Origin: Accumulibacter appositus
GTDB lineage: Bacteria > Pseudomonadota > Gammaproteobacteria > Burkholderiales > Rhodocyclaceae
Reading direction: 5' to 3' (one strand)
NCBI RefSeq assembly: GCF_035440685.1
Contig: NZ_DAORMW010000017.1
Length of the DNA: 64,000 bases
The notes under the pieces were generated by a model. That model had not been told where the DNA came from and did not search any database. It was given only the letters and a program-made list of their open reading frames with translations. Shown here piece by piece: positions 27,382-35,991 of the stretch. The translations under genes were made by a program, and so were the position numbers. How positions within the stretch are numbered: position 1 is the stretch's first letter; every line of letters starts with the position of its first letter.

Positions 27382-28064
27382 TGGCTACCTACGACCTCGA
27401 AGAACAGGAACAGATCGCCGAGATCAAGGCCTGGTGGAAGCAGTATGGCAATCTGGTGGTGGGCATTGTCACCGCAGTTTCGATCGGCGTCATTGCCTGG
27501 CAAGGCTGGAACTGGTACCAACGCGGTCAGGCGGCCACGGCGTCGATGGTCTACGCTGCGTTGCAGAAGGCAGTCGCTGAAGACGATGCGCAGCGCGTCA
27601 AGACGGCGAGCGGCGAACTGTTGGAGAAATTCGGTGGCACGGCTTATGCGCCGCTGGCTGCGCTGTCGGCGGCCAGGGTAATGGTTAACGCCGGGGATAC
27701 GAAGACAGCCAAGTTGCAGTTGCTGTGGGTGGTCGATAACGGCGAGCATGAACTGCGCGATCTCGCGCGCTTGCGGCTGGCGGCGGTGCTACTAGACGAG
27801 AAAGCCTACGACGAAGCTCTGCGGCAGCTTGAAGGAGGTGCTGGTGCCGGCTTCTCGACCTTGTACCTGAACATGCGCGGCGACGTGTTCAGCGCTGCGG
27901 GGAGGAAAGCAGAGGCACGTGAAGCCTACCAGGGCGCCTTGGCACGGCTCGATCAAGGCGAACCTGGCGGCCAGGGACGAAACTCCCTGCAGGCGTCGCA
28001 GGCCAATGCCGCTTTCCGGGAAGTGCTGCAGTTGAAGCTCGACGCGCTCGCGGAGAGCCGCTGA
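27381..28064 (+). CDS. yfgM: YfgM-family ancillary translocon TPR protein
   Basis: The product has 227 residues with a short cytoplasmic N-terminus (DLEEQEQIAEIKAWWKQYGN) typical of YfgM. One transmembrane helix (about 25-43) and periplasmic TPR-like helices (LRLAAVLLDEKAYDEALRQL) follow. In E. coli YfgM works with PpiD at the SecYEG translocon to hand over exported proteins; a ppiD gene is also in this window at 58.5 kb. The start overlaps the hisS stop (TAATG) and its stop overlaps bamB (TGATG). Confidence 0.9.
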   Translation: MATYDLEEQEQIAEIKAWWKQYGNLVVGIVTAVSIGVIAWQGWNWYQRGQAATASMVYAALQKAVAEDDAQRVKTASGELLEKFGGTAYAPLAALSAARVMVNAGDTKTAKLQLLWVVDNGEHELRDLARLRLAAVLLDEKAYDEALRQLEGGAGAGFSTLYLNMRGDVFSAAGRKAEAREAYQGALARLDQGEPGGQGRNSLQASQANAAFREVLQLKLDALAESR

Positions 28065-29215
28065 TGAGGCGCTTTCTTGTCGCGGCCGCGCTGGCGGCGC
28101 TGATGCCATTCTTGTTGGCCGGCTGTTCGAGCCTCGATGCGCTGAATCCGTTTGCCAGTAGCGGACCGAAAATGGCCGAATTGCAGCCTATCCAGGCGAC
28201 TGCTCAGGCGCGTGTAGTGTGGCAGGAGAATGTCGGCAAGGGCGAGCCGTATGCCTTCATTCCGGCGGTGGTCGGGTCCACCGTCTACGCGGCAGCTCGC
28301 GACGGCACGATCGTTCGCTTCGACGACGGCCGGCCCGTGTGGCGGATCAAGGCCGAGAAAGCGCTCTCGGGTGGTGTCGGCGCGGATCAACGGCTGCTGG
28401 CAGTGGGTACCGCAAAGGGTGAGGTTCTGGCTTTTGACGCCGCCGATGGCAAACTGCTGTGGGCGGCCAAGGCCAGCAGCGAGGTATTGGCGCCGCCAGC
28501 GGTCGCTGGCGGGCTGGTAATCGTACGCAGTGGCGACCATCGCCTGACTGCCTACGACGTGGCCGACGGCACCCGCAAGTGGATCTACCAGCGTCCGACG
28601 CCACCGCTCTCGGTACGCGTGATGGCAGCTCCGGTGGTGGTCGAGAAGTATGTCTTTGTCGGTTTTCCCGGTGGCAAACTGATTGCCGTCAACGCCGACA
28701 ATGGTGCGCCGCTGTGGGAGGGGACGGTTGCCCTGCCAAAAGGCGCGACCGAACTCGATCGCATCGCCGACATCAGCAGCCTGCCGGTCATAGATGGACG
28801 TATGATCTGTGCGGTGGCTTTTCAGGGGCGCATTTCCTGTTTCGACCTTGGCACCGGGAATTTGATGTGGGGGCGCGACATTTCGAGCTCCGCGGGCTTG
28901 TCGATCGATAGTCGCTACGTGTACGTTTCCGATGATCAGGGGGCCGTTCACGCCCTCGACAAGGCGACCGGGTCTAGCATCTGGAAGCAGGACCAGCTCT
29001 TCCTGCGCCAGTTGACCGCGCCGCTGGCCAGTGACGGTCTGGTCGCCGTTGCCGACGTTCAAGGCGTGGTGCACCTGCTCAGTCGCGACGACGGTTCTTT
29101 CGCTGCGCGTTTGAGCACCGATGGCAGCCCGGTGCGGGCCCCCTTGCAAAAACTTGCTAATGAGCTGCTGTTGCAGACCAGCGGCGGTGGCATCTACGCG
29201 ATCGGCGTCCAATGA
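28064..29215 (+). CDS. bamB: Outer-membrane assembly lipoprotein BamB
   Basis: The product has 383 residues. A lipoprotein signal ends at Cys21 (LLAGC). The rest is an eight-bladed PQQ-type beta-propeller with repeated AFDAADGKLLWAAKA, AYDVADGTRKWIYQ and CFDLGTGNLMWGRD units. BamB is a scaffold of the BAM complex that inserts outer-membrane beta-barrels. Its position between yfgM and der is the standard arrangement. Confidence 0.95.
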   Translation: MRRFLVAAALAALMPFLLAGCSSLDALNPFASSGPKMAELQPIQATAQARVVWQENVGKGEPYAFIPAVVGSTVYAAARDGTIVRFDDGRPVWRIKAEKALSGGVGADQRLLAVGTAKGEVLAFDAADGKLLWAAKASSEVLAPPAVAGGLVIVRSGDHRLTAYDVADGTRKWIYQRPTPPLSVRVMAAPVVVEKYVFVGFPGGKLIAVNADNGAPLWEGTVALPKGATELDRIADISSLPVIDGRMICAVAFQGRISCFDLGTGNLMWGRDISSSAGLSIDSRYVYVSDDQGAVHALDKATGSSIWKQDQLFLRQLTAPLASDGLVAVADVQGVVHLLSRDDGSFAARLSTDGSPVRAPLQKLANELLLQTSGGGIYAIGVQ

Positions 29216-29276
29216 TTGACAGACGATCAGCAGCGCGGGCCTCGCTACGCGTGCTTCCAGACGAAGGCCGGTGTCG

Positions 29277-30743
29277 ATGAAGCCGAGCATTGTCCTGGTC
29301 GGGCGTCCGAATGTCGGCAAGTCCACGCTTTTCAACCGGCTGACGAGAACGCGTGACGCGTTGGTTGCCGATATCCCAGGCCTTACCAGGGACCGCCACT
29401 ACGGTCACGGAAGACTGGGCAGCAAACCCTATCTGGTCATCGATACCGGCGGTTTCGAGCCGCTCGCCAAGGACGGTATCATGCGGCAGATGGCGCGCCA
29501 GACCGAGCAGGCGATCGATGAAGCCGACGTGGTGATCCTGGTCGTCGACGCGCGCACCGGCATCGCGCCGCTGGACAAGGAGATCTCCAGGCGGCTGCGC
29601 CAGTCTGGGCGTCCGGTTTTCGTGGCGGTCAATAAGTCCGAAGGAATGCAGCACGGTGTCGTGCTCGCCGACTTCCATGAACTCGGTCTTGGCGAGCCGG
29701 TCGCCATTTCGGCGACACACGGCGAGGGGGTGCGGGCGCTGATCGACCTCGCGCTGGAGCCTTTTCCCGAGCCAGCCGACGAAGAAGCTGAAAGTGACAT
29801 CATGCGGGTAGCTATCGTCGGCCGCCCCAACGTTGGCAAGAGCACGATGATCAACGCGCTGCTCGGTGAAGACCGGGTCATAGCCTTCGACCAGCCGGGA
29901 ACCACGCGCGATGCGATTCGGGTGGATTTCGAGCGTGCCGGCAGAAAGTATACCCTGATCGATACTGCGGGCCTGCGGCGCCGCGGCAAGGTTTTTGAGA
30001 CCATCGAGAAGTTCTCGGTGATCAAGACCCTGCAAGCGATCGAGGACGCGGAGGTGGTGGTCCTGGTGGTCGACGCGCGCCAGGAGGTCGGCGACCAGGA
30101 CGCCCACATCGCCGCTTTCATCCGCGAATCCGGTCGTGCGCTGGTTGTGGCCGTAAACAAGTGGGACGGGCTGGATTCCTACGTTCGCGAACAGATCAAG
30201 GGGTCTTTGGAAAGCCAGTTGGCGTTTATTGATTTCGCCCGTTTCCATTACGTATCGGCGTTGCAGGGGCAGGGGCTCGAAGCGCTTTTCCGCTCGGTGA
30301 ATGCGGCCTACAAGGCGGCCACGGCCGACTTGCCGACGCCGCAATTGACGCGGGCGCTGATCGGCGCAGTGGCCAGGCAAGCGCCGCCGCGTAGTGGCCT
30401 GTTCCGACCGAAGCTGCGCTACGCGCATCAGGGTGGTCGCAATCCGCCGCTGATCGTGATTCATGGCAATGCCCTCGACAAGCTTCCGGAATCCTATCGC
30501 CGCTATCTCGAGCACCTCTTTCGCGAGGTGTTCAAGTTGCAGGGGACGCCCTTGCGCATCCAGTTCAACGTCTCCAGTAACCCATTTGCGGACAAGAAGG
30601 CGCCCGACGAGGGGCGCCGGCAGCGCGCGGATGTAGCCAAGCCCAAGCCAATTGCTGCCGCGCGAAGTCCGGCCAGGGCCGGGGTCGCGCGCAAGGAAGC
30701 ATTCGCCGCCAACAAGTCGAAGAGGCGAGCAGGCGCTCCCTGA
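29277..30743 (+). CDS. der: Ribosome biogenesis GTPase Der (EngA)
   Basis: A 488-residue protein with two tandem GTPase domains. Each has a P-loop GRPNVGKST (near residues 9-17 and 185-193) and a DTxG motif (VIDTGGFEP, LIDTAGLRR). A C-terminal KH-like domain (RIQFNVSSNPF) and a basic Ala-rich tail follow. Der is needed for 50S assembly. The ATG at 29277 was chosen over an in-frame GTG six bases upstream because GAAGG is then correctly spaced. In many betaproteobacteria hfq-hflX follow der; here they do not. Confidence 0.96.
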   Translation: MKPSIVLVGRPNVGKSTLFNRLTRTRDALVADIPGLTRDRHYGHGRLGSKPYLVIDTGGFEPLAKDGIMRQMARQTEQAIDEADVVILVVDARTGIAPLDKEISRRLRQSGRPVFVAVNKSEGMQHGVVLADFHELGLGEPVAISATHGEGVRALIDLALEPFPEPADEEAESDIMRVAIVGRPNVGKSTMINALLGEDRVIAFDQPGTTRDAIRVDFERAGRKYTLIDTAGLRRRGKVFETIEKFSVIKTLQAIEDAEVVVLVVDARQEVGDQDAHIAAFIRESGRALVVAVNKWDGLDSYVREQIKGSLESQLAFIDFARFHYVSALQGQGLEALFRSVNAAYKAATADLPTPQLTRALIGAVARQAPPRSGLFRPKLRYAHQGGRNPPLIVIHGNALDKLPESYRRYLEHLFREVFKLQGTPLRIQFNVSSNPFADKKAPDEGRRQRADVAKPKPIAAARSPARAGVARKEAFAANKSKRRAGAP

Positions 30744-30754
30744 GCGCCGCTCGC
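30725..30754 (+). terminator. Hairpin overlapping the end of der
   Basis: GCGAGC and GGCGCTC pair with GAGCGCC and GCTCGC around a CCT loop, with one bulged A. It spans the der stop codon. No T run follows, so it may stabilise the mRNA end rather than terminate alone. Confidence 0.45.
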
Positions 30755-31120
30755 CGCGGGCAAGCCGATGGCTGTCGGTGAATTGCCGTCCGACAGCATG
30801 TGCGTTGTCGCGATTCTCCGGGGACTACGCTGCGTGCGGGGTGGCTGCGGCTTTTTGTCGCTAAATCCGTACAATCGCCGCGCTCTGGTTGCACTGACGG
30901 GCTTTTCGACGGATGATGGTGCCGGTGAGGCGTTGCGTGCATATCGTGCGCCAGCAGGCTGCGCGCGCGGCGTCAAGCCGACGCGTGAGTGCTTTCTGGG
31001 TAGTGAGGCGCGAAGGCAGATGCCCTGGCAGGGTGGGATGGATTGCCTGACACGCCTGTTTGGCGCCCACCGTGGGGGCTTGAACTTGGCTGAGAAACAA
31101 ACGTATCTGGAAGATGCAAG
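30744..31120. other. Intergenic region between der and the tyrosine phosphatase
   Basis: No gene is supported. A TACAAT hexamer at 30870-30875 could be a -10 for the phosphatase, though it lies 245 bases upstream and has no good -35. The hfq, hflX and hisZ genes often found here are absent. Confidence 0.4.
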
Positions 31121-31651
31121 GTGATCAAGGTTCTATTTGTTTGCATGGGGAACATCTGCCGCTCGCCCACGGCCGAGGGCGTCGTTCGGCAGATGCTGCG
31201 TCGCAAGGAGCTGGACGGCCGAGTCGAGGTGGATTCGGCCGGAACCCATGGTTATCACGTCGGCGAGGCGCCGGATCAAAGAACACAGCGGGCCGCTGCC
31301 TGTCGCCACTACGACCTATCCGACATGCGCGCGCGCAAGGTGGCGGCACAGGACCTCGATTACTTCGATTTGATTCTGGCCATGGATCACAATAACCTCT
31401 CGGTTCTGCAACGCATCTGCCCGCCGGAAAAGCACGATCGTCTGGGGCTATTCATGAGTTATTCGAAGAACTTCGATGACGACGAAGTGCCGGACCCCTA
31501 CTACGGTCTTGGCCACGGCTTCGATCTGGTCCTGGACATGGTCGAGGATGCTGCCGATGGCTTGATCGAGAGCCTAGAACACCGCTTGCTCTCTGAGGCC
31601 AGTGCCGATGGAGAACAACAGCGGCGAAACATCTACGACAGTACCGGCTGA
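31121..31651 (+). CDS. Low-molecular-weight protein tyrosine phosphatase
   Basis: The product has 176 residues. The catalytic P-loop VCMGNICRSPTAEG holds nucleophile Cys8 and Arg14 of the CX5R motif, and the general-acid aspartate is in VPDPYYG. It belongs to the Wzb/Etp/YwlE fold. These enzymes dephosphorylate tyrosine kinases of exopolysaccharide export or arginine-phosphorylated proteins; no such kinase lies nearby, so the substrate is open. The start is GTG, preceded by GGAAGATGCAAG. The C-terminal 15 or so residues extend beyond the usual 150-160. Confidence 0.92.
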   Translation: MIKVLFVCMGNICRSPTAEGVVRQMLRRKELDGRVEVDSAGTHGYHVGEAPDQRTQRAAACRHYDLSDMRARKVAAQDLDYFDLILAMDHNNLSVLQRICPPEKHDRLGLFMSYSKNFDDDEVPDPYYGLGHGFDLVLDMVEDAADGLIESLEHRLLSEASADGEQQRRNIYDSTG

Positions 31652-31720
31652 CGACTCACGCGGCACGCTGCGCCGCCCCGGCAGCTGACACCGCAGCGCG
31701 TCGGCCCTCAAAAACCCCGC

Positions 31721-32545
31721 TCAGGCCTGCGTAAGGGCGATCCTGAAACCGCTGCTGCGCGGCCGATAGGCAGGTTCGATGCGGCTACGGTTGGCCGAAC
31801 GTGCGTAGCGGCCGGGGTCGCTCCAGGTGCCGCCGCGTAGTACCCGTTGCTTGCCGTATTTTGCGCCGACCGGGTCCACCTGCCGTTCGCCCGGGTATTC
31901 GGCGTACCAGTCGGCGCACCATTCCCATACGTTGCCATGCATCTCGAACAATCCCCACGGGTTTGCCGGCAAAGAAGCGGCGGGAACCGTTTGCTCGCGA
32001 TAGGGCCCCGGTTGGCCGTCCGCGTAGGGGTAGCCGCCGTGGTAGTTGACTTGTTCAGGGGTGATCTGCTGCCCGAAAGCGAAGGGCGTCGCTGTGCCGG
32101 CGCGGCAGGCGTATTCCCATTCCGCTTCGCTTGGCAGGCGCGCCTGCAACGTTGGCAGTCGCCGGTTGAGTTCGGCGATGAAACCTTGCGCGTCGTGCCA
32201 GCTGATGTTTTCGACCGGATTGTCGGCCTGCTGCTGAAAACAGCTCGGGTTGACCGGCCACACGGCCAGCCAGAAGGCTTGTGTGCAGGCCGTGTTAGCG
32301 AGCCAGAAGCCACGGCTGAGCCTTACTTCGTGAAGTTTTTCCGAGAGCCCACGCTCGGCCTCGTCGGTTGTCGACCCCATGAGAAACTCGCCCGCTTCGA
32401 TCCAGCGGAAAGTCTGACGCGCGTTACCGACGCTCAACACTAGCGAGAGTCCAAAATGGTCTTCGACGAGGTCGCTGGTCAAAGGCGTAGGGAAGGGGGC
32501 AGGAAGTGGGATTGCAGCGTGTTCGGGGCGGGCAGCGGACATCAT
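31721..32545 (-). CDS. SUMF1/FGE-fold protein lacking the catalytic cysteines
   Basis: The product has 274 residues and no signal peptide. It shows the whole sulfatase-modifying-factor fold: AGEFLMGSTTDEA, NPVENISWHDAQGF, LPSEAEWEYACRAGT, WGLFEMHGNVWEWCADWY, RVLRGGTWSDPGRYARSANR and SSGFRIAL. In true formylglycine-generating enzymes two cysteines stand in the penultimate block; here that segment has none, so formylglycine formation is unlikely. Related domains occur in EgtB-, PvdO- and diverse effector-type proteins. No sulfatase is nearby. The start is the first of two adjacent ATG codons. Confidence 0.85.
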   Translation of the reverse strand: MMSAARPEHAAIPLPAPFPTPLTSDLVEDHFGLSLVLSVGNARQTFRWIEAGEFLMGSTTDEAERGLSEKLHEVRLSRGFWLANTACTQAFWLAVWPVNPSCFQQQADNPVENISWHDAQGFIAELNRRLPTLQARLPSEAEWEYACRAGTATPFAFGQQITPEQVNYHGGYPYADGQPGPYREQTVPAASLPANPWGLFEMHGNVWEWCADWYAEYPGERQVDPVGAKYGKQRVLRGGTWSDPGRYARSANRSRIEPAYRPRSSGFRIALTQA

Positions 32546-33136
32546 GAGCTTTCGCAATAGTGACTTTTGGAACGACTTACGCGTGCCTGCAGCGCCGCAC
32601 ACAGCGTGTGGATCGGAGCGAGCAATATACCGCGAAGAACGGCGTTTCAGGTGTCATTTTCGTAATGTTGGGGGGGGGGCGCTTAGGGGGGCAGGGTCAC
32701 TGCTGGGCAGGCCAGCGATCCTGAACGGGGCTTGCCATCCCGGTTGTTTCCGCTGGATGGCTGCTCCGAAATCCGCTTGTCGCAGCGCCAGGGCGAATCG
32801 CTGCGAATGCCATTTGACTGGAAATTGCACATGCCGGATGCGCAAGGTAATATCACTCGCGGGAGAGGGAAGGGTTGTATGCAAAATTCGACTCGCAAAG
32901 GGGGAGAGGTCCGTTAGCCACTTGCGGCGATACGTGTTCGCGCTTGCACAGTTGCTTCCCGCTTGTGCCTTCTATGCTCGTGCGCACGATGCGCCGTTGC
33001 CCCTGTCGCCGACGTTCCCCTTCGCAAGTTGCGGCTCCGGGAAGAGGCAGCTCCAGGGACTTCGCACGGTACAGTTGTGTTCGCCGTTGGCGCAGGAGCT
33101 TGCTCGCCGCACCGCGCTTTGGCATGACGTCCTGCC
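32546..33136. other. Intergenic region with G-rich tract
   Basis: Nearly 600 bases without a supported gene, between divergent genes. Short frames here show no family features. It contains a run of ten G followed by further G runs, and two CTCGC...GGGAGAGG-like segments (about 32855-32910) similar to a segment before tilS. Confidence 0.4.
32670..32679 (+). repeat. Ten-base poly-G tract
   Basis: Ten consecutive G, followed within 25 bases by GGGGGG and GGG runs. This could slip during replication or fold as a G-quadruplex. It is also a typical place for a sequencing length error. Confidence 0.8.
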
Positions 33137-33835
33137 ATGAGAGTCGCTTTCCTGGAAGACGAGCCCGATGTGGCTGCGACCGTCTGCAGGTGGCTGCGCG
33201 AGGCTGGCTACCAAGTCGAGTCCTTCAGCAGTGGCGTTGAATGCGCGCGCGCCGTCGAGAGCCGTCGCTTCGACGTCTGCTTGCTGGACTGGATGGTGCC
33301 CGACCTATCTGGACTGGAAGTGTTGGCTCGCCTGCAGATAAAGCTGCGCCATGCGATGCCGCCGGTGGTCTTCAGCACCGGGCGCGATAGCGAAGAGGAT
33401 GTGGTTGGTGTGCTTACCGCAGGGGCTGACGACTACCTCGTCAAGCCCCTTTCGCGGCCTATGCTGCTGGCTCGTCTGCAGGCGGTGACGCGCCGGCAGA
33501 AGGGCGTGGCTGGCGCCTCACTGCGACAGGATTTTGGTCGGTTGACGGTCGATCACGGCCGGCGGCAGCTGGCGCTTGACGGTCGCTTGATCGCCTTGAC
33601 GGAGCGCGAAACCGATCTCGCCCTGTATCTCTTCCAGAATATCGGTCGGGCCTTGAGCCGCGAGCGCCTGATCCAGGTAGTGTGGTCGCTGATGCCCGAC
33701 ATCAATACGCGGACGGTCGATGTTCACGTCAGCAATCTGCGTCGGAAGCTGGAACTCACGCCGGAGTCCGGTTGGCGGCTGGTTTCCATCTACGGTCACG
33801 GTTACCGCCTGGAGAGAGAAAGGAATTCCTCGTGA
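33137..33835 (+). CDS. OmpR/PhoB-family response regulator
   Basis: The product has 232 residues. The receiver domain has the acidic pocket EDEPD at positions 7-11, phospho-acceptor Asp51 (CLLDWMVPD), Thr or Ser in FSTGRD and Lys in LVKPLS. A winged-helix DNA-binding domain occupies about residues 130-228 (LTERETDLALYLFQN; TRTVDVHVSNLRRKLEL; GWRLVSIYGHGYRLE). The gene overlaps the signal-peptide start of a LysM/FecR gene by four bases. The matching kinase is the broken CHASE2 gene downstream. The regulator itself looks intact. Confidence 0.9.
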   Translation: MRVAFLEDEPDVAATVCRWLREAGYQVESFSSGVECARAVESRRFDVCLLDWMVPDLSGLEVLARLQIKLRHAMPPVVFSTGRDSEEDVVGVLTAGADDYLVKPLSRPMLLARLQAVTRRQKGVAGASLRQDFGRLTVDHGRRQLALDGRLIALTERETDLALYLFQNIGRALSRERLIQVVWSLMPDINTRTVDVHVSNLRRKLELTPESGWRLVSIYGHGYRLERERNSS

Positions 33836-34250
33836 AGTCAGCGATTTGGCTGAAACTGCCGGTTGTCGTCATGCTTGTCGTCTCGTTCGCGGCTGGCGCC
33901 CTGGCAGCCGATGCACGCTAGGAGATGCCGGTCTGGCGTTATACGGTGCGGCCGGGTGACACCTTGATTGGCATCGCCGAGCGCTACCTGATCCAGGCTT
34001 GGCAGTGGCCGCGGATCCAGCGGGACAACAAGGTCGATGATCCCCACCGGATGCTGCCGGGGATGGTGTTGCGCATTCCGGCGGCGATGCTGCGCCGGGC
34101 TCCCGCCGAGGCGATCATTGCGACCGTCACTGGCGTGGTGCGCTGGCGCGCTGCAGGCAGCGAATGGCAGCCAGCGGCCAGCGGCCAACGCCTGGCGTCA
34201 GGCCGCGCGCTTGAGACGCTTGACGACGCCAGCGTGCTGCTCCGTCTGGC
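33832..34250 (+). pseudogene. LysM/FecR-domain protein, broken by an in-frame amber codon and a 3' deletion
   Basis: A GTG start gives a signal peptide (LPVVVMLVVSFAAGALAADA) that runs into TAG at 33919. Reading on in the same frame gives PVWRYTVRPGDTLIGIAERY, a LysM domain, then a FecR-like domain (GVVRWRAAGSEWQPAASGQ ... ASVLLRLA). The FecR domain stops short near 34250, where the sequence passes into CHASE2 coding in another frame. So an exported LysM-FecR protein has lost its leader by a stop and its C-terminus by deletion. The frame could restart at the ATG at 33925, but that product would be cytoplasmic and truncated. Confidence 0.75.
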
Positions 34251-35667
34251 CGCTGTTGGCGGAGGAAGTGTTGCGTGTCGGCCAGCAACTACCCTCTGAG
34301 CTTCTTCCCGAACCGGGTGCCACGGGCAGTCCGGAAGAGCGCCATCAGCTGCTGCGTGAGAACGCGCGTCGCGTCGAATTCGTCGGCCCACCGGGCAGCG
34401 TGCAACGCGTGTCGTATGCCCGTGTTCTGGATGGCCTGATCGCACCCGAGGTCTTTGCCGGTAAGATCGTTCTCATCGGCGCGACGGCAGTTGGTCTCGG
34501 AGATTTCTTGCCGACGCCGGTTTCTGCGCTCGGTCAACCGATGCCCGGGGTTGAAGTTCAGGCCAACGTTCTGCTCTCGCTTCGCGACGGACGTCTGATC
34601 AGCGACTTGGCGCCGCTGCCGACGCTGCTCCTGGCGGCCCTAACAGCCTGCGTGCCACTGCTCTGGTTGCCGCGTCTGATGGCGCTGCCCGGCCTGCTCT
34701 GCAGCAGCTTGTGGGTGCTCATGCTGGGCGCTGCCTGCGCCTTGCTGCCGGTGCTCTGGCAGCTGTGTTTGCGCCCGCCGGCGCACTGCTCGCTGGCCTG
34801 TTCGCCTTTCCGTTGTGGAGTTGGCGACGGCTGGAGGCGGCGCGCGCCCACCTTGACCAGGAGCTTCGCCAGTTGCGGGCCACCTTGCCGGAGAGTTCGA
34901 CGGCGACCACCTTACCCGCCGAGATTCGGCGCCTCGGATTCGAGCAGCGCATCGCATGGGTACAAGCCGCGCAGCGGACGATGGCCGAACTCGACGCTGG
35001 GCGCAAGGAGGCCCTGGCCTTCATCTCCCACGACCTGCGCGCACCATTGGCGGGGGCGGTCGCTGAACTCGAAAACGCAACACTGAGCGATCCACAACTT
35101 CTCCTGCCACCGCTCCGGCGCGCGCTGAGCATGGCGCAGGCCTTTCTGTCGCTGGCGCGCGCCGAGTCCTTCGATCCGGGTCAGCTGAAGGAGCTTGAGC
35201 TCGGTGCCGTGCTCCACCAGGCGGCCGACGAGATGTTCGCGCTGGCCAGGCAGGGGCAGCGGCGAATCGTCCGACAGCTGCCCGAGCAGCCGCTCTGGGT
35301 CAAGGGGGACTTTGAGTTGCTCGAGCGCTGCGCAATCAACCTGCTGGACAATGCGCTGCGTCATGCGCCGGCTTTGACGCTGATCAGCATCGGGCTCGAT
35401 CAGCCGCGGGAGGAAGAAGTCAGGTTCTGGGTCGAGAACGATGGTCCGACCTTGCCTGCGGACGAGAAGGACAAACTCTTCAAGCGCTTCAGTCGTGGCG
35501 GACACGGGGCGACGCGCGCGGCGCGCACCGGCCTTGGGCTGTTTTTCGTGCGCACGGTCGCGGAGCGGCATGGCGGAACCGCCGGCGTAGAATGCGCTGC
35601 CGGCAAGGTCCGCTTCTGGGTCAGTATGCCTGGTGGCGAAGTTTCTGCGCCTGAAGCTTGGCAATAG
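34251..35667 (+). pseudogene. CHASE2-domain sensor histidine kinase, 5'-deleted and frameshifted
   Basis: From about 34250 one frame encodes only the second half of a CHASE2 domain (VEFVGPPGSVQRVSYARVLDG; FAGKIVLIGATAVGLGDF; PMPGVEVQANVLLSL) and two hydrophobic segments. Around 34757-34783 the coding moves to another frame, which continues with PAGALLAGLFAFPLWSWRRL and a full kinase: H-box FISHDLRAPLAGA, N-box INLLDNALRHAP, G1 WVENDGPTLP, G2 TGLGLFFVRTVAERHGG. The N-terminal helix and first half of CHASE2 are missing. It would have been the sensor for the upstream OmpR-type regulator. A cytosolic kinase fragment might still be made from an internal start. Confidence 0.75.
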
Positions 35668-35991
35668 GGCGAAGCACCACAGCTGCCGCCAAGGCGAATC
35701 GACCAGTTCCGGCGTTTGTTCCTTGCCTGCGGCGCCGGCGCTTTGTTAAGCTCGGCTGCGATACTTGTGCTGGCTGAGTCGGTGGGCGCGAGGAACCTGG
35801 TTTTTGTGATCTCGGTGTGTGCGACAGTGGCCCTTGGGGCGCACTATGCGAGTGGCGACAACGTAACGCGCACGCGGCGTTGCTGTGTTCCTGTGACAAC
35901 AACTTGATCTACGGCAAGCGATCATGAGTGCCAGCGCATACACTCCGCTGTCAAAAAGAGAGTGTGGTGTCGCACACTTCGAGGGGGGGCG
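35668..35991. other. Intergenic region before the GCS2-like gene
   Basis: No gene is supported. A 63-codon frame (MFLACGAGALL...) has a hydrophobic start but no family match and no ribosome-binding site. A G-rich GAGGGGGGGCG precedes the next gene and serves as its ribosome-binding site. Confidence 0.4.

Noticed and set aside
29157..30515. 452-codon frame opposite der
   Set aside because: A shadow of der; no recognisable motif.
35716..35907. 63-codon frame with hydrophobic start before the GCS2-like gene
   Set aside because: No ribosome-binding site, no similarity, and a Cys/Thr-rich end; not supported as a gene.
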